A DNA stretch of 64,000 bases from Paenibacillus vietnamensis (GCF_020169515.1 NZ_JAHMHW010000001.1:682001-746000); one strand, 5' to 3'; shown: positions 7,680-17,290, counted from the first letter of the stretch. Numbers and translations: made by a program. Notes: generated from the sequence alone by a model not told the origin.

Positions 7680-8905
7680 GCGGAGCGCCCGCTTCTGCGG
7701 AAAAGCACGAGCAGCAGCGTCAGCGCCAGTCCGAGTAAAGTAACCGCCGCGCAGGCGGCAACGGAATAAGGCCAAAGGGCGGGCAGGTCGTTCGCCTTCA
7801 CGATCCAGGCGGAAGCCGCCCCCTGGTTCACGGCATCGAATGCTGCGGCAGAAGGCACTGCTTCCGGCGGGAGGATACGCCGCAGGACGGCCGTGACGGG
7901 CTTCCACAGCAAGACAAGGAACACAAAGGCATGAAGAGCGTGTGCGGAGCGGAGCAGAAGAAATGGCAGCAGCTTGAGATCGGTCCCGGCAATGAAGTAA
8001 CCCGCCTGCAAAATGCCGCTAAGCCCGCTCCAGGCCAGTACGGCGGCGATGACGGCGGCGGTCGTCACCGCTCCCCCTCCCGTCCCGTTCCATGCGGCTG
8101 CGGAATAAGCGCCTAAATGGCCTTCAAGGAACGCTTGCAGCAGAAATCCGAAGGCGCTGCTGTCCGGCACCGGACGAAGCAGCGGCTCCGCAAGCTTGGC
8201 CAGTACGGCGGCGAAAATCATGAATCCGCCGATCGTCATCAGCTTCTGCACAGCGGAGGTCACCGAATCGCCGAGCGCCTTGCCGAAGCTGCGGCCGTCC
8301 TGCTCCCTTCCGTAGCTGAGCGCCTGCGCGGCTTTTGCCAGCATGCCGGAGGGCTGTCCGTATTCTTGCTCGTATTCAGGCGGCAGCTTCGGCCGGTCTT
8401 CTTGCTTGCTGAACAGCGTCAGCAGAAACATAAGCCACAGGGCGGACAGCCATACGGCTCCCGCAATCATCGCCGCCATCACGGGCTTGTGCAGGAAGCC
8501 TGCGCCGATTACGACCAGCATGAACAACGGATTGGGCATGTGGGCAAGGGCCAGCAGACGCTGGCCCTGTTGTTTTGTTACCAGCTTTCGTTTTCGCAGC
8601 GAAGCGGCTGCTTCGGCTCCTGCCGGATATCCGCCGAGCCAGCCTAGGACAATGGCGAGAGCGGCTTCGCCGGGAAGCTTGAACAGCCTGCTCATTAGCG
8701 GCTGAAAAAGAGATGCAAAAGCATGCGCCAGCCCGAAAGCGGCGATAAGCTCGAATAGAACAAGAAACGGCAGAAGTCCGGGAAACACGATGTTCCACCA
8801 AACGGTAAGTCCTTGCAGCGACGCTTGAAAAGCGGCATCGGGCTGCACAATGATCGCCGTGACGAGCAGGATCGATAAGATCGCTAAAATGACCGTTTTG
8901 GGCAA
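7676..8905 (-). CDS. ylbJ: Sporulation integral membrane protein YlbJ
   Basis: The 409-residue product has 8-10 membrane helices and the YlbJ features [18 protein letters not shown] start, [16 protein letters not shown] and [15 protein letters not shown]. YlbJ is needed for spore cortex formation in Bacillus subtilis and is expressed in the mother cell; it is related to nucleoside-recognition-type transporters. Translation starts at a TTG (8905) with AAAGGAG upstream. It sits on the minus strand between coaD and ylbL as in Bacillus. The ylbK patatin-like gene usually found nearby is not present. Confidence 0.9.
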   Translation of the reverse strand: MPKTVILAILSILLVTAIIVQPDAAFQASLQGLTVWWNIVFPGLLPFLVLFELIAAFGLAHAFASLFQPLMSRLFKLPGEAALAIVLGWLGGYPAGAEAAASLRKRKLVTKQQGQRLLALAHMPNPLFMLVVIGAGFLHKPVMAAMIAGAVWLSALWLMFLLTLFSKQEDRPKLPPEYEQEYGQPSGMLAKAAQALSYGREQDGRSFGKALGDSVTSAVQKLMTIGGFMIFAAVLAKLAEPLLRPVPDSSAFGFLLQAFLEGHLGAYSAAAWNGTGGGAVTTAAVIAAVLAWSGLSGILQAGYFIAGTDLKLLPFLLLRSAHALHAFVFLVLLWKPVTAVLRRILPPEAVPSAAAFDAVNQGAASAWIVKANDLPALWPYSVAACAAVTLLGLALTLLLVLFRRSGRSA

Positions 8906-9098
8906 TGCCGCTCAACTCCTTTATTTCGAATGCGCCCGGCTCTTCAGCAAGCCGGCAGCAGACATTAACGGATGGACAACCGTATACGTTAAATAGTACG
9001 CGTCGCGGACAGACGTTAGACCACTCATCGCGAATGGGAAAGCGGGGCCGTGCTGCCGGCCGCCTGGATTCGAACGGTGAAAATGAGGAGGTGCACAC

Positions 9099-10154
9099 AT
9101 GCCGACGAAAAGATCCGAAATACGCCGCATTGCCTTTATCGTCCTGATGACAGCAGCCGTCATGTGGGTGCTGTTGTACGCGCCGACTCCCTACGTGGTA
9201 TACGAGCCTGGAATCGCGGTTTCCGTAAAACCGATGATAACGGCCGAGCAGGGCGATGCTCCGGGAAAAGGGGATTTTCTGCTGACAGCGGTGAAATTGA
9301 CGGAGCCGAACTTTTTGCAGACGTTTGAGGCGATGTGGAACTCCGATAAGGATGTGTATTTGAAACGGGATGTGCTTAGGGGATATTCCCGGCAGCAATA
9401 CGTTGAACGCTCGAGTGTCATTATGAAGGGCTCGCAAAACAATGCAGTCGAAGCGGCATACGGCGATGCGGATATCGACTATGCCAGCGTGACGGAGGCG
9501 ATCATCGTATCGGATGTTCAGCATCAAAAGCTGAATACGGCAGCGGCTTTCCATGCCGGCGACCGGCTGGTCGGCTTGAAGGGCGGAGAGCACTTTGAAA
9601 GCATGGCGGATATTTTGGAGGCGCTAAAGAGGATAGACGGGGGGAAGGATACGACTGTAGAAATCGAACGCGGCGGCCGACGGCTGCTGGTGCCGATTTT
9701 TGCTGGAGCGTTTCATTCGTCTCTGACTGCGGAGCAAATGCTGGAGGCGCTTGGCGTCATTGGGCTGACCGAGCTTCGGAGCGTCGAGCCGGCGGACAGC
9801 CGCTACAAGCTGGACATAGCTGCAGGGGAGATCGGAGGCCCGTCTGCCGGACTTGTATTCGCGCTGCAGGCGATCGACCTGCTGACGGAAGGAGATATGT
9901 CGGGCGGACACCGCATCGCTGCCACCGGAACGATTACGGCTGACGGGGAAGTCGGCCCGATTGGCGGGATCAGACAGAAGATCGTCGTCACAAGCCGGGC
10001 AGGCGCCGAGCTGTTTCTGGCGCCTGCGGACAATTATGAGGAAGCAAGCGCCAAGGCCAGGGAGCTGGGCACCGCAATGAAGGTGGTCAGCGTGGCCACG
10101 CTGCAAGAGGCAAAGGAGCAAATTGAGGTTTTCATTCGAGACAATCGAGCGTGA
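9099..10154 (+). CDS. ylbL: YlbL/SepM-type PDZ and Lon-like membrane protease
   Basis: The 351-residue protein has an N-terminal membrane anchor (residues 10-28), a PDZ domain (about 125-205, with the HAGDRLVGLKG loop) and a C-terminal Lon-type protease domain. The Ser-Lys dyad is visible as Ser249 in GGPSAGL and Lys294 in GGIRQKI, 45 residues apart as expected. Relatives cut secreted or membrane peptides outside the membrane (SepM) or the DNA-damage division inhibitor YneA (YlbL). GAGGAGGTG precedes the ATG. Its last 23 bases overlap the convergent tmcAL. Confidence 0.92.
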   Translation: MPTKRSEIRRIAFIVLMTAAVMWVLLYAPTPYVVYEPGIAVSVKPMITAEQGDAPGKGDFLLTAVKLTEPNFLQTFEAMWNSDKDVYLKRDVLRGYSRQQYVERSSVIMKGSQNNAVEAAYGDADIDYASVTEAIIVSDVQHQKLNTAAAFHAGDRLVGLKGGEHFESMADILEALKRIDGGKDTTVEIERGGRRLLVPIFAGAFHSSLTAEQMLEALGVIGLTELRSVEPADSRYKLDIAAGEIGGPSAGLVFALQAIDLLTEGDMSGGHRIAATGTITADGEVGPIGGIRQKIVVTSRAGAELFLAPADNYEEASAKARELGTAMKVVSVATLQEAKEQIEVFIRDNRA

Positions 10155-11388
10155 CCGGCTTATCCGTATAATCGCGGAACAGGCTCCCGGCAGCGGTTTT
10201 CGCCGGTACACCCAGCATATACACGCCGCTCGCCTTTACATCCAGCTCCAAATAACGGTACATGGCAGGAGGCCTGGCCGCGCTCAGCAGTACCGGCAGC
10301 TTTGCGCTGCGGCGCATCCGTCGCAGCAGCTCCTTGCCTTTCTCGCTAAACCCGAGCACCCGGATATATTCCGCTCCGGCAGACAGCTTGTCCGCGGTAA
10401 AATCCGCTTTGGCATGTCCGAGCAGAATCGCGAGCAAAGCTCTTTGCAGCTTCGTACGCGTATACCGCTTCGTTTTGAGTTCGGCCAGCAGCTCCTCAAA
10501 CGATATGTCCGAAAGCTTTGGCAGCGACCGCAGGATTCTGTGCTCGAGCCCTTCGGAAATTTCGCGGAGCGCCGCGAGCTCGCCGGGCGTCCTCGTAATG
10601 ACGGCATGCAGCAGCGAGCTCATGAACGGCTCCCAGCTGACAGGGCAATAGCCTGCCTGCCATTGTTCCTCCAGCACCTGATAGGTTGAAGCCGGCACGT
10701 AGGGGCGGGCGCCTTCGAGCGACCGCTGCTCAAGCAGCAGCTTCCGGATGGAGGTCGCACTGGCGATTTTGCTGTCCGTTGCCGTTTCTTGATTGTATTG
10801 GGCTTTCTCGCGGGCGATCGTAAAGGGCTGCATGGCGCCCCCGATTCTGCGCAGGGCCAAAAGGTAATGCAGGCCGAGCGTATGGTTCGGCATTGCAAAC
10901 GGAAACTCGGCGGCCGTTCGATTCCCTTGAACGGCCAAATAGTCGGCTACGGCGCCGCTGTAGGCGCTCGGGTAGCTGATGCCGGTCTGAAGCCGCTGCA
11001 TCAGCATCGTTTTGAAGGCAGGCGTTTCCCGGGCTACCGCTTCGGCGGCCGCAAGCAATGGCTCCAGCTCGCCGCTTTCCGTGCCGAAGCAGAAGCAGTC
11101 CACGACGCCGGTTGCCTCAAGAAGGGAAACGGCGCCGAAAGCAAACCATTCGGCGGCTTGGGTGGCGTATGCGACAGGTAGCTCGATGACGAGGTCGCAG
11201 CCGCCGGCAAGCGCCATCCGGGTTCTTGACCATTTGTCGAGCAGGGCGGGCTCGCCGCGCTGCAGGAAGTGGCCGCTCATGACGGCTACGACCGCATCCG
11301 ACTCCGTTATTTTCAGCGATTGTTGCAAATGATATAAATGACCGTTGTGAAACGGGTTATATTCGACAATTAGCCCAACCGTGCGCAT
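10132..11388 (-). CDS. tmcAL: tRNA(Met) cytidine acetate ligase
   Basis: TmcAL (formerly YlbM) activates acetate with ATP and forms N4-acetylcytidine at the wobble base of elongator tRNA-Met. The 418-residue product begins with the nucleotidyltransferase motif GLIVEYNPFHNGHLYH and has MSGHFLQRGEPALLDKW and LPVAYATQAAEWFA, all typical. I chose the ATG at 11388 with GAGAGGA 9 bases upstream; the open frame runs 23 codons further without a site. The gene is convergent with ylbL and divergent from yceD, as in Bacillus. Confidence 0.92.
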   Translation of the reverse strand: MRTVGLIVEYNPFHNGHLYHLQQSLKITESDAVVAVMSGHFLQRGEPALLDKWSRTRMALAGGCDLVIELPVAYATQAAEWFAFGAVSLLEATGVVDCFCFGTESGELEPLLAAAEAVARETPAFKTMLMQRLQTGISYPSAYSGAVADYLAVQGNRTAAEFPFAMPNHTLGLHYLLALRRIGGAMQPFTIAREKAQYNQETATDSKIASATSIRKLLLEQRSLEGARPYVPASTYQVLEEQWQAGYCPVSWEPFMSSLLHAVITRTPGELAALREISEGLEHRILRSLPKLSDISFEELLAELKTKRYTRTKLQRALLAILLGHAKADFTADKLSAGAEYIRVLGFSEKGKELLRRMRRSAKLPVLLSAARPPAMYRYLELDVKASGVYMLGVPAKTAAGSLFRDYTDKPVTLDCLE

Positions 11389-11496
11389 CCGCAGACGTCC
11401 TCTCTTTACTGGCTTTTTGGTTATTTTTACTATAGCACAGTGCGGCAGCGGAAACATCGTGCCAGGAAGCGGATTAGCAAAAGCCGTGTGAAAATG

Positions 11497-11526
11497 TTGA
11501 CAAAACGGTAGGCTGATAGATATAAT
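11497..11526 (+). promoter_or_regulatory. Consensus sigma-A promoter of yceD-rpmF
   Basis: TTGACA (11497-11502) and TATAAT (11521-11526) are both perfect consensus hexamers, spaced by 18 bases. Transcription should start near 11533, about 20 bases before the yceD ATG. This is the best sigma-A match seen in the window. Confidence 0.85.
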
Positions 11527-11552
11527 AATCTTTGTTTGTTTGGGGTGATCTG

Positions 11553-12074
11553 ATGCTGATTCATATGCAGGAAACGATGTCCAAGGGTCTTAGAACGACC
11601 GTAAGCGAACAGCTTGACGTCAGCGGCCTTTTTAAAGGACGCCAGGACGTTTACCGTACGGGACCGCTTCACGTATCGATTCAGGTAACCGGACATGAAG
11701 GCTTCATAGAGGCCGATGGCGAGCTGGCTATCGATCTCGAGCAATCATGCTCGCGCTGCCTTGAGCCGGTGCGCAATCACGTTGTTATCCCGTTTTCCGA
11801 GGTGTTCAAGCCGGCCGGCTCCGATGTTGCCAGCGATGAATATACGGAAGATGAGATCAGTGACTTTGTCGAGGTCGAAGGGGAAAAGCTGGACCTTAAG
11901 CCTTTTGTGGAAGAAGCTCTTGAGCTGTCCATTCCTTATGCTCCGCTTTGCGACGATCAATGCAAGGGGCTCTGTCCGTCCTGCGGACAGAACTTAAATG
12001 AGCACAAATGCAGCTGCGATACGCGGAAGATCGACGTACGATTCGCAGCGCTGAAGGATCTATTTAAGGAATAG
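11553..12074 (+). CDS. yceD: YceD family (DUF177) protein
   Basis: The 173-residue product has the DUF177 cysteine pairs SCSRCLEP near the middle and [21 protein letters not shown] near the C-terminus, which look zinc-binding. YceD/YlbN proteins are almost always encoded directly before rpmF and are linked to 23S rRNA or large-subunit maturation; the exact role is unsettled. I chose the ATG at 11553 with GGGGTGAT upstream; this lies just past the promoter's start point, whereas the frame's first ATG would not be transcribed. Same as ylbN of Bacillus subtilis. Confidence 0.88.
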   Translation: MLIHMQETMSKGLRTTVSEQLDVSGLFKGRQDVYRTGPLHVSIQVTGHEGFIEADGELAIDLEQSCSRCLEPVRNHVVIPFSEVFKPAGSDVASDEYTEDEISDFVEVEGEKLDLKPFVEEALELSIPYAPLCDDQCKGLCPSCGQNLNEHKCSCDTRKIDVRFAALKDLFKE

Positions 12075-12112
12075 TGTTTTGCTTGATTGATTTTTTGAAG
12101 GAGGTGTTAAAC

Positions 12113-12286
12113 ATGGCAGTACCTCAACGTAGAACATCCAAGACTCGCCGCGACAAACGTCGTACGCATTTCAAGCTTGCGATTCCGGGCATGGTAAAAT
12201 GCGAGCAGTGCGGAGAGCTGAAATTGGCTCACCACGTATGCAAAGTTTGCGGATATTACAAAACAAAAGAGATCATCTCCCAATAG
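12113..12286 (+). CDS. rpmF: 50S ribosomal protein L32
   Basis: The 57-residue product [19 protein letters not shown]... is a standard L32. It is the zinc-ribbon form, with CEQC and CKVC pairs. AAGGAGGTG stands 7-8 bases before the ATG at 12113, which excludes the longer frame starting at 12074. It is cotranscribed with yceD and followed by a terminator. Confidence 0.97.
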   Translation: MAVPQRRTSKTRRDKRRTHFKLAIPGMVKCEQCGELKLAHHVCKVCGYYKTKEIISQ

Positions 12287-12302
12287 TGGAATGGTTTCAA
12301 TG

Positions 12303-12337
12303 ATAGCACTTCATCATGCGATGAGGTGCTATTTTTA
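12303..12337 (+). terminator. Terminator of yceD-rpmF
   Basis: ATAGCAC-T-TCAT pairs with ATGA-G-GTGCTAT around CATGCG and is followed by five T. It separates the ribosomal-protein unit from the fatty-acid operon. Confidence 0.85.
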
Positions 12338-12371
12338 TGCGGCGGGCGCAGAATCACATCCGATTGACGGA

Positions 12372-12400
12372 TTGCGCTCGGGATCATTTTTTTATATACT
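12372..12400 (+). promoter_or_regulatory. Sigma-A-type promoter of the fapR operon
   Basis: TTGCGC (12372-12377) and TATACT (12395-12400) are 17 bases apart. Transcription would start around 12407, inside the FapR-like box. The leader to fapR is about 125 bases. Confidence 0.6.
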
Positions 12401-12403
12401 TTG

Positions 12404-12420
12404 TTAGTACCAGGTGATAA
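12404..12420 (+). promoter_or_regulatory. FapR operator box
   Basis: The 17-bp element TTAGTACCAGGTGATAA agrees with the FapR box known from Bacillus (TTAGTACC followed by an imperfect inverted repeat). It begins 3 bases after the -10 hexamer and so covers the expected start of transcription. Bound FapR would block RNA polymerase; malonyl-CoA would release it. This implies autoregulation of fapR and control of the downstream fab genes. Confidence 0.75.
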
Positions 12421-12531
12421 TATCAAGTGATATACATATACTAACCGCATAATTGGTTCAAGATAACGATGTAGGTGAATGGCTGTGAATAGCTACATTA
12501 CTTATGGAAGGCGGTGCCGGTCATCGAACGA

Positions 12532-13128
12532 ATGCCCAAACGGCAGCGGCATCAGCAGCTTGTCCGTTTAATCGAAGAAAATCCGTTTATAACGGACCGG
12601 GAGCTCACACGCTTGCTAAAGGTCAGCATCCAGACGATCCGTCTAGACCGTATGGAGCTTGGCATCCCGGAGCTTAGAGAGCGGCTGAAGCTGATGGCCG
12701 AGCGTTCCTACGATTCCGTAAGGTCGCTGCCCTTGCATGAGGTGATCGGCGATATCGTGGATTTGGAATTGGACAAAAGCGGGATCTCGGTTTTTGAAAT
12801 ACGTGAGGAGCATGTATTCTCAAGAACGGGCATTGCGCGGGGGCATCATGTATTCGCTCAAGCGAATTCGCTTGCGGTTGCGGTTATAAACGATGAAATC
12901 GCGCTTACGGTAACGGCGGACATCCGCTTCATCCGGCCGGTGAAGCTTGGGGAGAAGTGCATTGCCAAGGCGTATGTGCGCTCCATTTCCGGTGAACGGA
13001 ACAAGGCGAAGGTCGAGCTGTTTACTTATGTAGGCGATGAAACGGTATTTCAGGGGAATTTTGTGATTTATAGGTCCGCGGGAGAACAAGGCAATGAAGG
13101 GGGAGACGAACGTGCGGATCGCTATTGA
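12532..13128 (+). CDS. fapR: Transcription factor FapR
   Basis: FapR represses fatty-acid and phospholipid genes and is released by malonyl-CoA. The product (198 residues from the ATG at 12532) has an N-terminal helix-turn-helix (ENPFITDRELTRLLKVSIQTIRLDR) joined to a hot-dog fold effector domain. A GTG at 12514 would add six residues; neither start has an ideal ribosome site, but the ATG gives the usual family N-terminus. It overlaps plsX by 17 bases and leads the fab operon. Confidence 0.93.
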   Translation: MPKRQRHQQLVRLIEENPFITDRELTRLLKVSIQTIRLDRMELGIPELRERLKLMAERSYDSVRSLPLHEVIGDIVDLELDKSGISVFEIREEHVFSRTGIARGHHVFAQANSLAVAVINDEIALTVTADIRFIRPVKLGEKCIAKAYVRSISGERNKAKVELFTYVGDETVFQGNFVIYRSAGEQGNEGGDERADRY

Positions 13129-14107
13129 TGCAATGGGAGGAGATCATGCCCCGGCATTGATCGTGCAGGGCGCTCTGGAAGCGGCGGTTGAGTGGCCGGA
13201 TACGGAGCTGCTGCTGGTCGGAGACACGGCCGCAATTGAACCGCTAATGAAAGGGCAAAGGCCTTCAAATGTGAAGATTTGCCATGCAGACGAAGTCATC
13301 GGTCCCGAAGACGAGCCGGTGAAGGCGGTGCGCAGGAAGAAAGGGGCATCCATGGTCGTTGCCGGGCAGCTCGTCCGCGAGAAACAGGCGGATGCGATGC
13401 TGTCGGCGGGTAATACGGGGGCGCTGATGGCGACGGGATTGCTCGTTGTCGGTCGAATGGAAGGGATTGAAAGGCCGGCGCTGGCGCCGATGATGCCGAC
13501 AGTGGACGATATCGGTGTGCTTGCTCTGGATTTGGGTGCGAATATGGACGCAAAGCCTGAGCATTTGTTGCAGTATGCTATTATGGGTAGCATTTACCGT
13601 TCGAAGGTGCATGGCATGGAGAAGCCTCGCGTTGGTCTGCTGAATGTCGGGACGGAGGCTAAAAAGGGCAATGAAATCACGAAGGAGGCCTTTGAGCTGC
13701 TGCAGCAGGCTCCCGTCCATTTCATAGGCAACGTCGAAGCGAGGGATGTGCTGACACGCAATTGCGACGTGCTGGTATGCGACGGTTTTGCGGGCAACAT
13801 AATGCTGAAGGCGATGGAAGGGGCGGCCGGGTTAATTTTCACTTCGCTCAAGGATGCGTTCGGACAATCGCTCATGACGAAGCTGGCTGCTGCGATTATG
13901 CTTCCCAAGCTCCGGACATTGAAGAAAAAGATGGACTACAAGGAGCATGGCGGAGCGCCGCTGCTCGGCTTAAACGGGCTTGTGGTGAAATGCCACGGCT
14001 CATCCGACGTCGTTGCCGTGAAAAACGCGGTGAGGCAAGCCCGCATCGCCATTCAAGGCAAGCTGACCGAATCGATCGCTGCTGAAATCAACGGGAAGCG
14101 AGTGTGA
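13112..14107 (+). CDS. plsX: Phosphate acyltransferase PlsX
   Basis: PlsX converts acyl-ACP to acyl-phosphate, the acyl donor for PlsY in phosphatidic acid synthesis. The 331-residue product opens with RIAIDAMGGDHAP and has MLSAGNTGALMATG and VCDGFAGNIMLKAMEG, all family signatures. It is a peripheral membrane enzyme. I chose the GTG at 13112, preceded by GAAGGGGGA, within the end of fapR; the frame extends 6 codons to an ATG with a poorer fit. The fapR-plsX order is conserved in Bacillota. Confidence 0.94.
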   Translation: MRIAIDAMGGDHAPALIVQGALEAAVEWPDTELLLVGDTAAIEPLMKGQRPSNVKICHADEVIGPEDEPVKAVRRKKGASMVVAGQLVREKQADAMLSAGNTGALMATGLLVVGRMEGIERPALAPMMPTVDDIGVLALDLGANMDAKPEHLLQYAIMGSIYRSKVHGMEKPRVGLLNVGTEAKKGNEITKEAFELLQQAPVHFIGNVEARDVLTRNCDVLVCDGFAGNIMLKAMEGAAGLIFTSLKDAFGQSLMTKLAAAIMLPKLRTLKKKMDYKEHGGAPLLGLNGLVVKCHGSSDVVAVKNAVRQARIAIQGKLTESIAAEINGKRV

Positions 14108-14110
14108 ATA

Positions 14111-15097
14111 ATGAGTTTACATCCAGTAGGCATCATCGGAACGGGCAAATACGTTCCTGAACGAATATTAACCAATCAAGAGCTGGAGCAAATGGTCGAA
14201 ACGAACAACGAATGGATCGTGACCCGGACGGGCATCAGGGAGCGGCGCATGGCGGCCGCAGAAGAGGCGACCTCGGATTTGGCGCTTCATGCTTCGCGCC
14301 AGGCGATTCAAGCGGCAGGCCTGACTGCGGAGGATATCGATCTGATCATTGTGGCGACAATAACGCCCGATATGTTCTTCCCTTCGACTGCCTGTCTGCT
14401 GCAGGATAAGCTTGGCGCCACAAAGGCTGCCGCATTCGACCTGTCGGCGGCCTGCTCGGGCTTCATATACGGGCTGGCGACGGCATCGAGCATGATTGCT
14501 TCCGGCTTGTACAAGCATATTCTCGTCGTCGGAGCCGAAACGCTGTCCCGCATCACCGACTACACGGACCGTAATACCTGCATCCTGTTCGGAGACGGAG
14601 CAGGTGCAGTTGTGCTCGGGCAGGTTGAGGAAGGACGCGGCTTCCGCTCCTTTGAGCTTGGTGCGGACGGAAGCGGCGGCGAGCTGCTCAAGGTTCACGG
14701 TGGCGGCTCCAGGGTTCCCGCTTCGGCGGAAAGCATTGAAGGCAAGCAGCACTACATTCATATGGCCGGCAACGACGTCTTCAAATTCGCCGTCCGCATT
14801 ATGGGCAGCGCCGCCGAGGACGCCCTGCTGAAGGCCGGCTTGGCAAAGGGCGATGTCGACCTGCTTGTCCCGCACCAGGCGAATATCCGGATCATCCAAT
14901 CCGCGCTTAACCGCCTGAATCTGTCGGAAGACAAAGCGATGATCAATCTTGATAAATACGGCAATATGTCGGCAGCCTCGATTCCGGTTGCGCTGGCGGA
15001 AGCGGCCGAAGAAGGGCGTCTGAAGGAAGGCGATTGCCTTGTGCTGGTAGGCTTCGGCGGCGGCCTGACTTGGGGCGCATCGGTACTCATTTGGTAA
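14111..15097 (+). CDS. fabH: 3-oxoacyl-ACP synthase III
   Basis: FabH starts fatty-acid synthesis by condensing an acyl-CoA primer with malonyl-ACP; in these bacteria branched primers are preferred. The 328-residue product carries the Cys-His-Asn triad: Cys115 in DLSAACSGF, His in LVPHQANIRI and Asn in DKYGNMSAAS. The N-terminal NEWIVTRTGIRERR is also typical. It follows plsX by 3 bases. Many Bacillus fapR-plsX operons lack fabH at this position, whereas Paenibacillus often has it here. Confidence 0.95.
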   Translation: MSLHPVGIIGTGKYVPERILTNQELEQMVETNNEWIVTRTGIRERRMAAAEEATSDLALHASRQAIQAAGLTAEDIDLIIVATITPDMFFPSTACLLQDKLGATKAAAFDLSAACSGFIYGLATASSMIASGLYKHILVVGAETLSRITDYTDRNTCILFGDGAGAVVLGQVEEGRGFRSFELGADGSGGELLKVHGGGSRVPASAESIEGKQHYIHMAGNDVFKFAVRIMGSAAEDALLKAGLAKGDVDLLVPHQANIRIIQSALNRLNLSEDKAMINLDKYGNMSAASIPVALAEAAEEGRLKEGDCLVLVGFGGGLTWGASVLIW

Positions 15098-15134
15098 TCT
15101 TATTACGAATGCTCTTATTTAGGGGGAAGCTCGC

Positions 15135-16058
15135 TTGAGTAAAACGGCTTTTGTATTTCCGGGGCAAGGCGCCCAGGTAGTTGGCATGGGCAAGGACGCA
15201 TACGAGGCTTTCGACCGTTCCCGCTCGATTTTTGAGCAGGCGGATCAGGCACTTGGATTTTCGCTGAGCGGGATTATTTTTGAAGGGCCGGAGGAGTTGC
15301 TGAAGCAGACGGCGAACACGCAGCCGGCTTTGCTGACGGTAAGCGTGGCGCTGCTTGAAGCGCTGGAAGGCAAAGGGCTGAAGCCTGACTATGTCGCAGG
15401 CCACAGCCTCGGTGAGTACAGCGCGCTCGTCGCGGCGGGCGTGTTATCTTTCGAGGATGCCGTGCGAACCGTCCGCGCGCGGGGCGAGTTTATGGAGCAG
15501 GCGGTGCCGAGCGGCCAAGGCGCTATGGCGGCCGTACTCGGCGCGGAGCGAGAGGCGCTGGCGTCGCTATGCTCCGCGATTACGGCGGAAGGCTCGTCCG
15601 TTGAGCTCGCCAACGTAAACTGCCCGGGACAAATCGTCGTGTCCGGTACGGCGGCCGGGGTACAGGCGGTCGTCTTGCGCGGCAAGGAGGAGGCGGGCGC
15701 GAAGCGTGTCATTCCGCTGGAGGTCAGCGGACCGTTCCACTCCTCGCTGATGAAGCCGGCTGCGGAGAAGCTGGGCGGAGTCCTTTCGGAGCTGGCTTTG
15801 CGGGACGCTTCCGTTCCCGTTGTCGCGAACGTGACGGCGGCAGAGGTAACGGCAGCGGACGAGATCAGGGACCTGCTCGCCCGTCAGGTGTATTCGCCTG
15901 TCCTTTGGGAAGACAGCGTCCGTTATATGATCGGACAAGGCGTCGACACGTTCGTGGAAATCGGATCGGGCACGGTGCTGGCCGGCTTGATCAAGAAGAT
16001 CGACAAAAACGTGCGAGTCGTTTCGGTCAACGATATCGCCTCGCTTGAAGCGATTTAA
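15135..16058 (+). CDS. fabD: Malonyl-CoA:ACP transacylase
   Basis: FabD loads malonyl groups onto acyl carrier protein. The 307-residue product has FVFPGQGAQ at the N-terminus and the nucleophile elbow GHSLGEYSA with Ser91, plus the GPFHSSLM histidine motif. Translation starts at a TTG (15135) with AGGGGGAAG upstream. It lies 37 bases after fabH in the fab operon. Confidence 0.95.
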   Translation: MSKTAFVFPGQGAQVVGMGKDAYEAFDRSRSIFEQADQALGFSLSGIIFEGPEELLKQTANTQPALLTVSVALLEALEGKGLKPDYVAGHSLGEYSALVAAGVLSFEDAVRTVRARGEFMEQAVPSGQGAMAAVLGAEREALASLCSAITAEGSSVELANVNCPGQIVVSGTAAGVQAVVLRGKEEAGAKRVIPLEVSGPFHSSLMKPAAEKLGGVLSELALRDASVPVVANVTAAEVTAADEIRDLLARQVYSPVLWEDSVRYMIGQGVDTFVEIGSGTVLAGLIKKIDKNVRVVSVNDIASLEAI

Positions 16059-16091
16059 CAGAACTGTAATTATCGAAACGGAGGGAATTGC

Positions 16092-16841
16092 ATGTTTGCG
16101 AGCTTGGAGGGCAAGAAGGCGCTTGTGACCGGTGCGTCGAGGGGGATCGGCAGAGCGATCGCAATCGCGCTAGCGGAAGCCGGCGCTGACGTCGCCATTA
16201 ATTATTCCGGCAGCGAAGCGGCGGCCGCTGAAACGGCTGCCGCCGTGGAAGCGTGCGGAAGGCGCGCCGTCGTCGTGAAAGCCAATGTCGGTAAGGCCGA
16301 TGAGTTCGATGCAATGGTGAAGGAAGTGCTTGAGCAATTTGGGGCGCTTGACATTTTGGTGAATAACGCCGGCATTACAAGAGATAATTTAATTATGCGG
16401 ATGAAAGAAGAAGAGTTCGACCAGGTTATCGAAACGAACCTTAAGGGCGTATTCAACGGCATCAAAGCGGTTACCCGCACGATGATGAAGCAGCGCTCCG
16501 GCCGGATTATCAATATTTCTTCTGTCGTCGGCGTGCTTGGAAATCCCGGTCAGGCGAACTACGTCGCGGCGAAGGCGGGCGTAATCGGCCTTACGAAAGC
16601 CAGCGCAAGGGAGCTTGCCTCCAGGGGCATTACAGTGAACTGCGTAGCTCCGGGCTTTATTCAGACGGAGATGACGGACAAGCTTCCGGAAGAGACGCGC
16701 CAGTCGCTGTCCGGACAAATTCCGCTTGCCCGTCTGGGTGATGCCGCCGATATCGCAAATGCGGTACGGTTTCTTGCTTCCGACGCCTCGTCTTATATGA
16801 CCGGCCAGACCATTCATGTAGACGGCGGCATGTACATGTAA
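16092..16841 (+). CDS. fabG: 3-oxoacyl-ACP reductase
   Basis: FabG is the NADPH-dependent reductase of the elongation cycle. The 249-residue short-chain dehydrogenase has the Rossmann motif [12 protein letters not shown], the NNAGIT motif, and a catalytic Ser in NISSVVG with Tyr157 and Lys161 in [21 protein letters not shown] and the C-terminal [12 protein letters not shown] are standard. It sits 33 bases after fabD, and the acpP gene follows. Confidence 0.96.
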   Translation: MFASLEGKKALVTGASRGIGRAIAIALAEAGADVAINYSGSEAAAAETAAAVEACGRRAVVVKANVGKADEFDAMVKEVLEQFGALDILVNNAGITRDNLIMRMKEEEFDQVIETNLKGVFNGIKAVTRTMMKQRSGRIINISSVVGVLGNPGQANYVAAKAGVIGLTKASARELASRGITVNCVAPGFIQTEMTDKLPEETRQSLSGQIPLARLGDAADIANAVRFLASDASSYMTGQTIHVDGGMYM

Positions 16842-16933
16842 CCGCAGACGGTTTCCGCGTTTCGGAATTAAAACGGTTGCGTATGGCATTTTGTCTTTAA
16901 TTCTCGTATAATACCATGGAGGAGGTGAACCGG

Positions 16934-17167
16934 ATGTCCGAAGTAGTAGAACGCGTAAAACGTATCGTCATCGACCGGCTGGGAGTTGACGAAGCGGAAG
17001 TTACTCTTGAAGCTTCCTTCAAAGATGACCTCGGCGCAGACTCTCTTGATGTCGTTGAATTGGTCATGGAGTTGGAAGACGAGTTCGATATGGAAATTTC
17101 TGATGAAGATGCAGAGACAATCACCACTGTGGGAGAAGTAGTTAAATACATACAATCTCATACGTAA
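16934..17167 (+). CDS. acpP: Acyl carrier protein
   Basis: The 77-residue acidic protein carries growing fatty acids on a phosphopantetheine arm attached to Ser37 in [10 protein letters not shown]. The start at the ATG 16934 has GGAGGAGGTG upstream; the frame extends six codons back without need. It is followed by a hairpin and a 275-bp spacer before fabF, unlike the tight spacing elsewhere in the operon, which would allow separate tuning of its level. Confidence 0.97.
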   Translation: MSEVVERVKRIVIDRLGVDEAEVTLEASFKDDLGADSLDVVELVMELEDEFDMEISDEDAETITTVGEVVKYIQSHT

Positions 17168-17174
17168 GAAGGAC

Positions 17175-17200
17175 AAGTCCCGTTATTCCAAACGGGACTT
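17175..17200 (+). terminator. Hairpin after acpP without a T run
   Basis: AAGTCCCGTT pairs with AACGGGACTT around a 6-base loop right after the acpP stop. It is followed by CTCTCC, not by T residues, so it is probably a weak terminator or an RNA-stabilising 3' stem. Confidence 0.5.
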
Positions 17201-17290
17201 CTCTCCATCAAGGAACGTTTTCATTAATAACGATTATGGAAAGCGTACAAGCTTTTTTAAATATAAGCATTTACGGGTTTGAGCGTATGA

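Noticed and set aside
8376..9593. 405-residue minus-strand frame
   Set aside because: It crosses ylbJ in another frame and the antisense of ylbL; composition is Arg/Ser/His-rich shadow coding.
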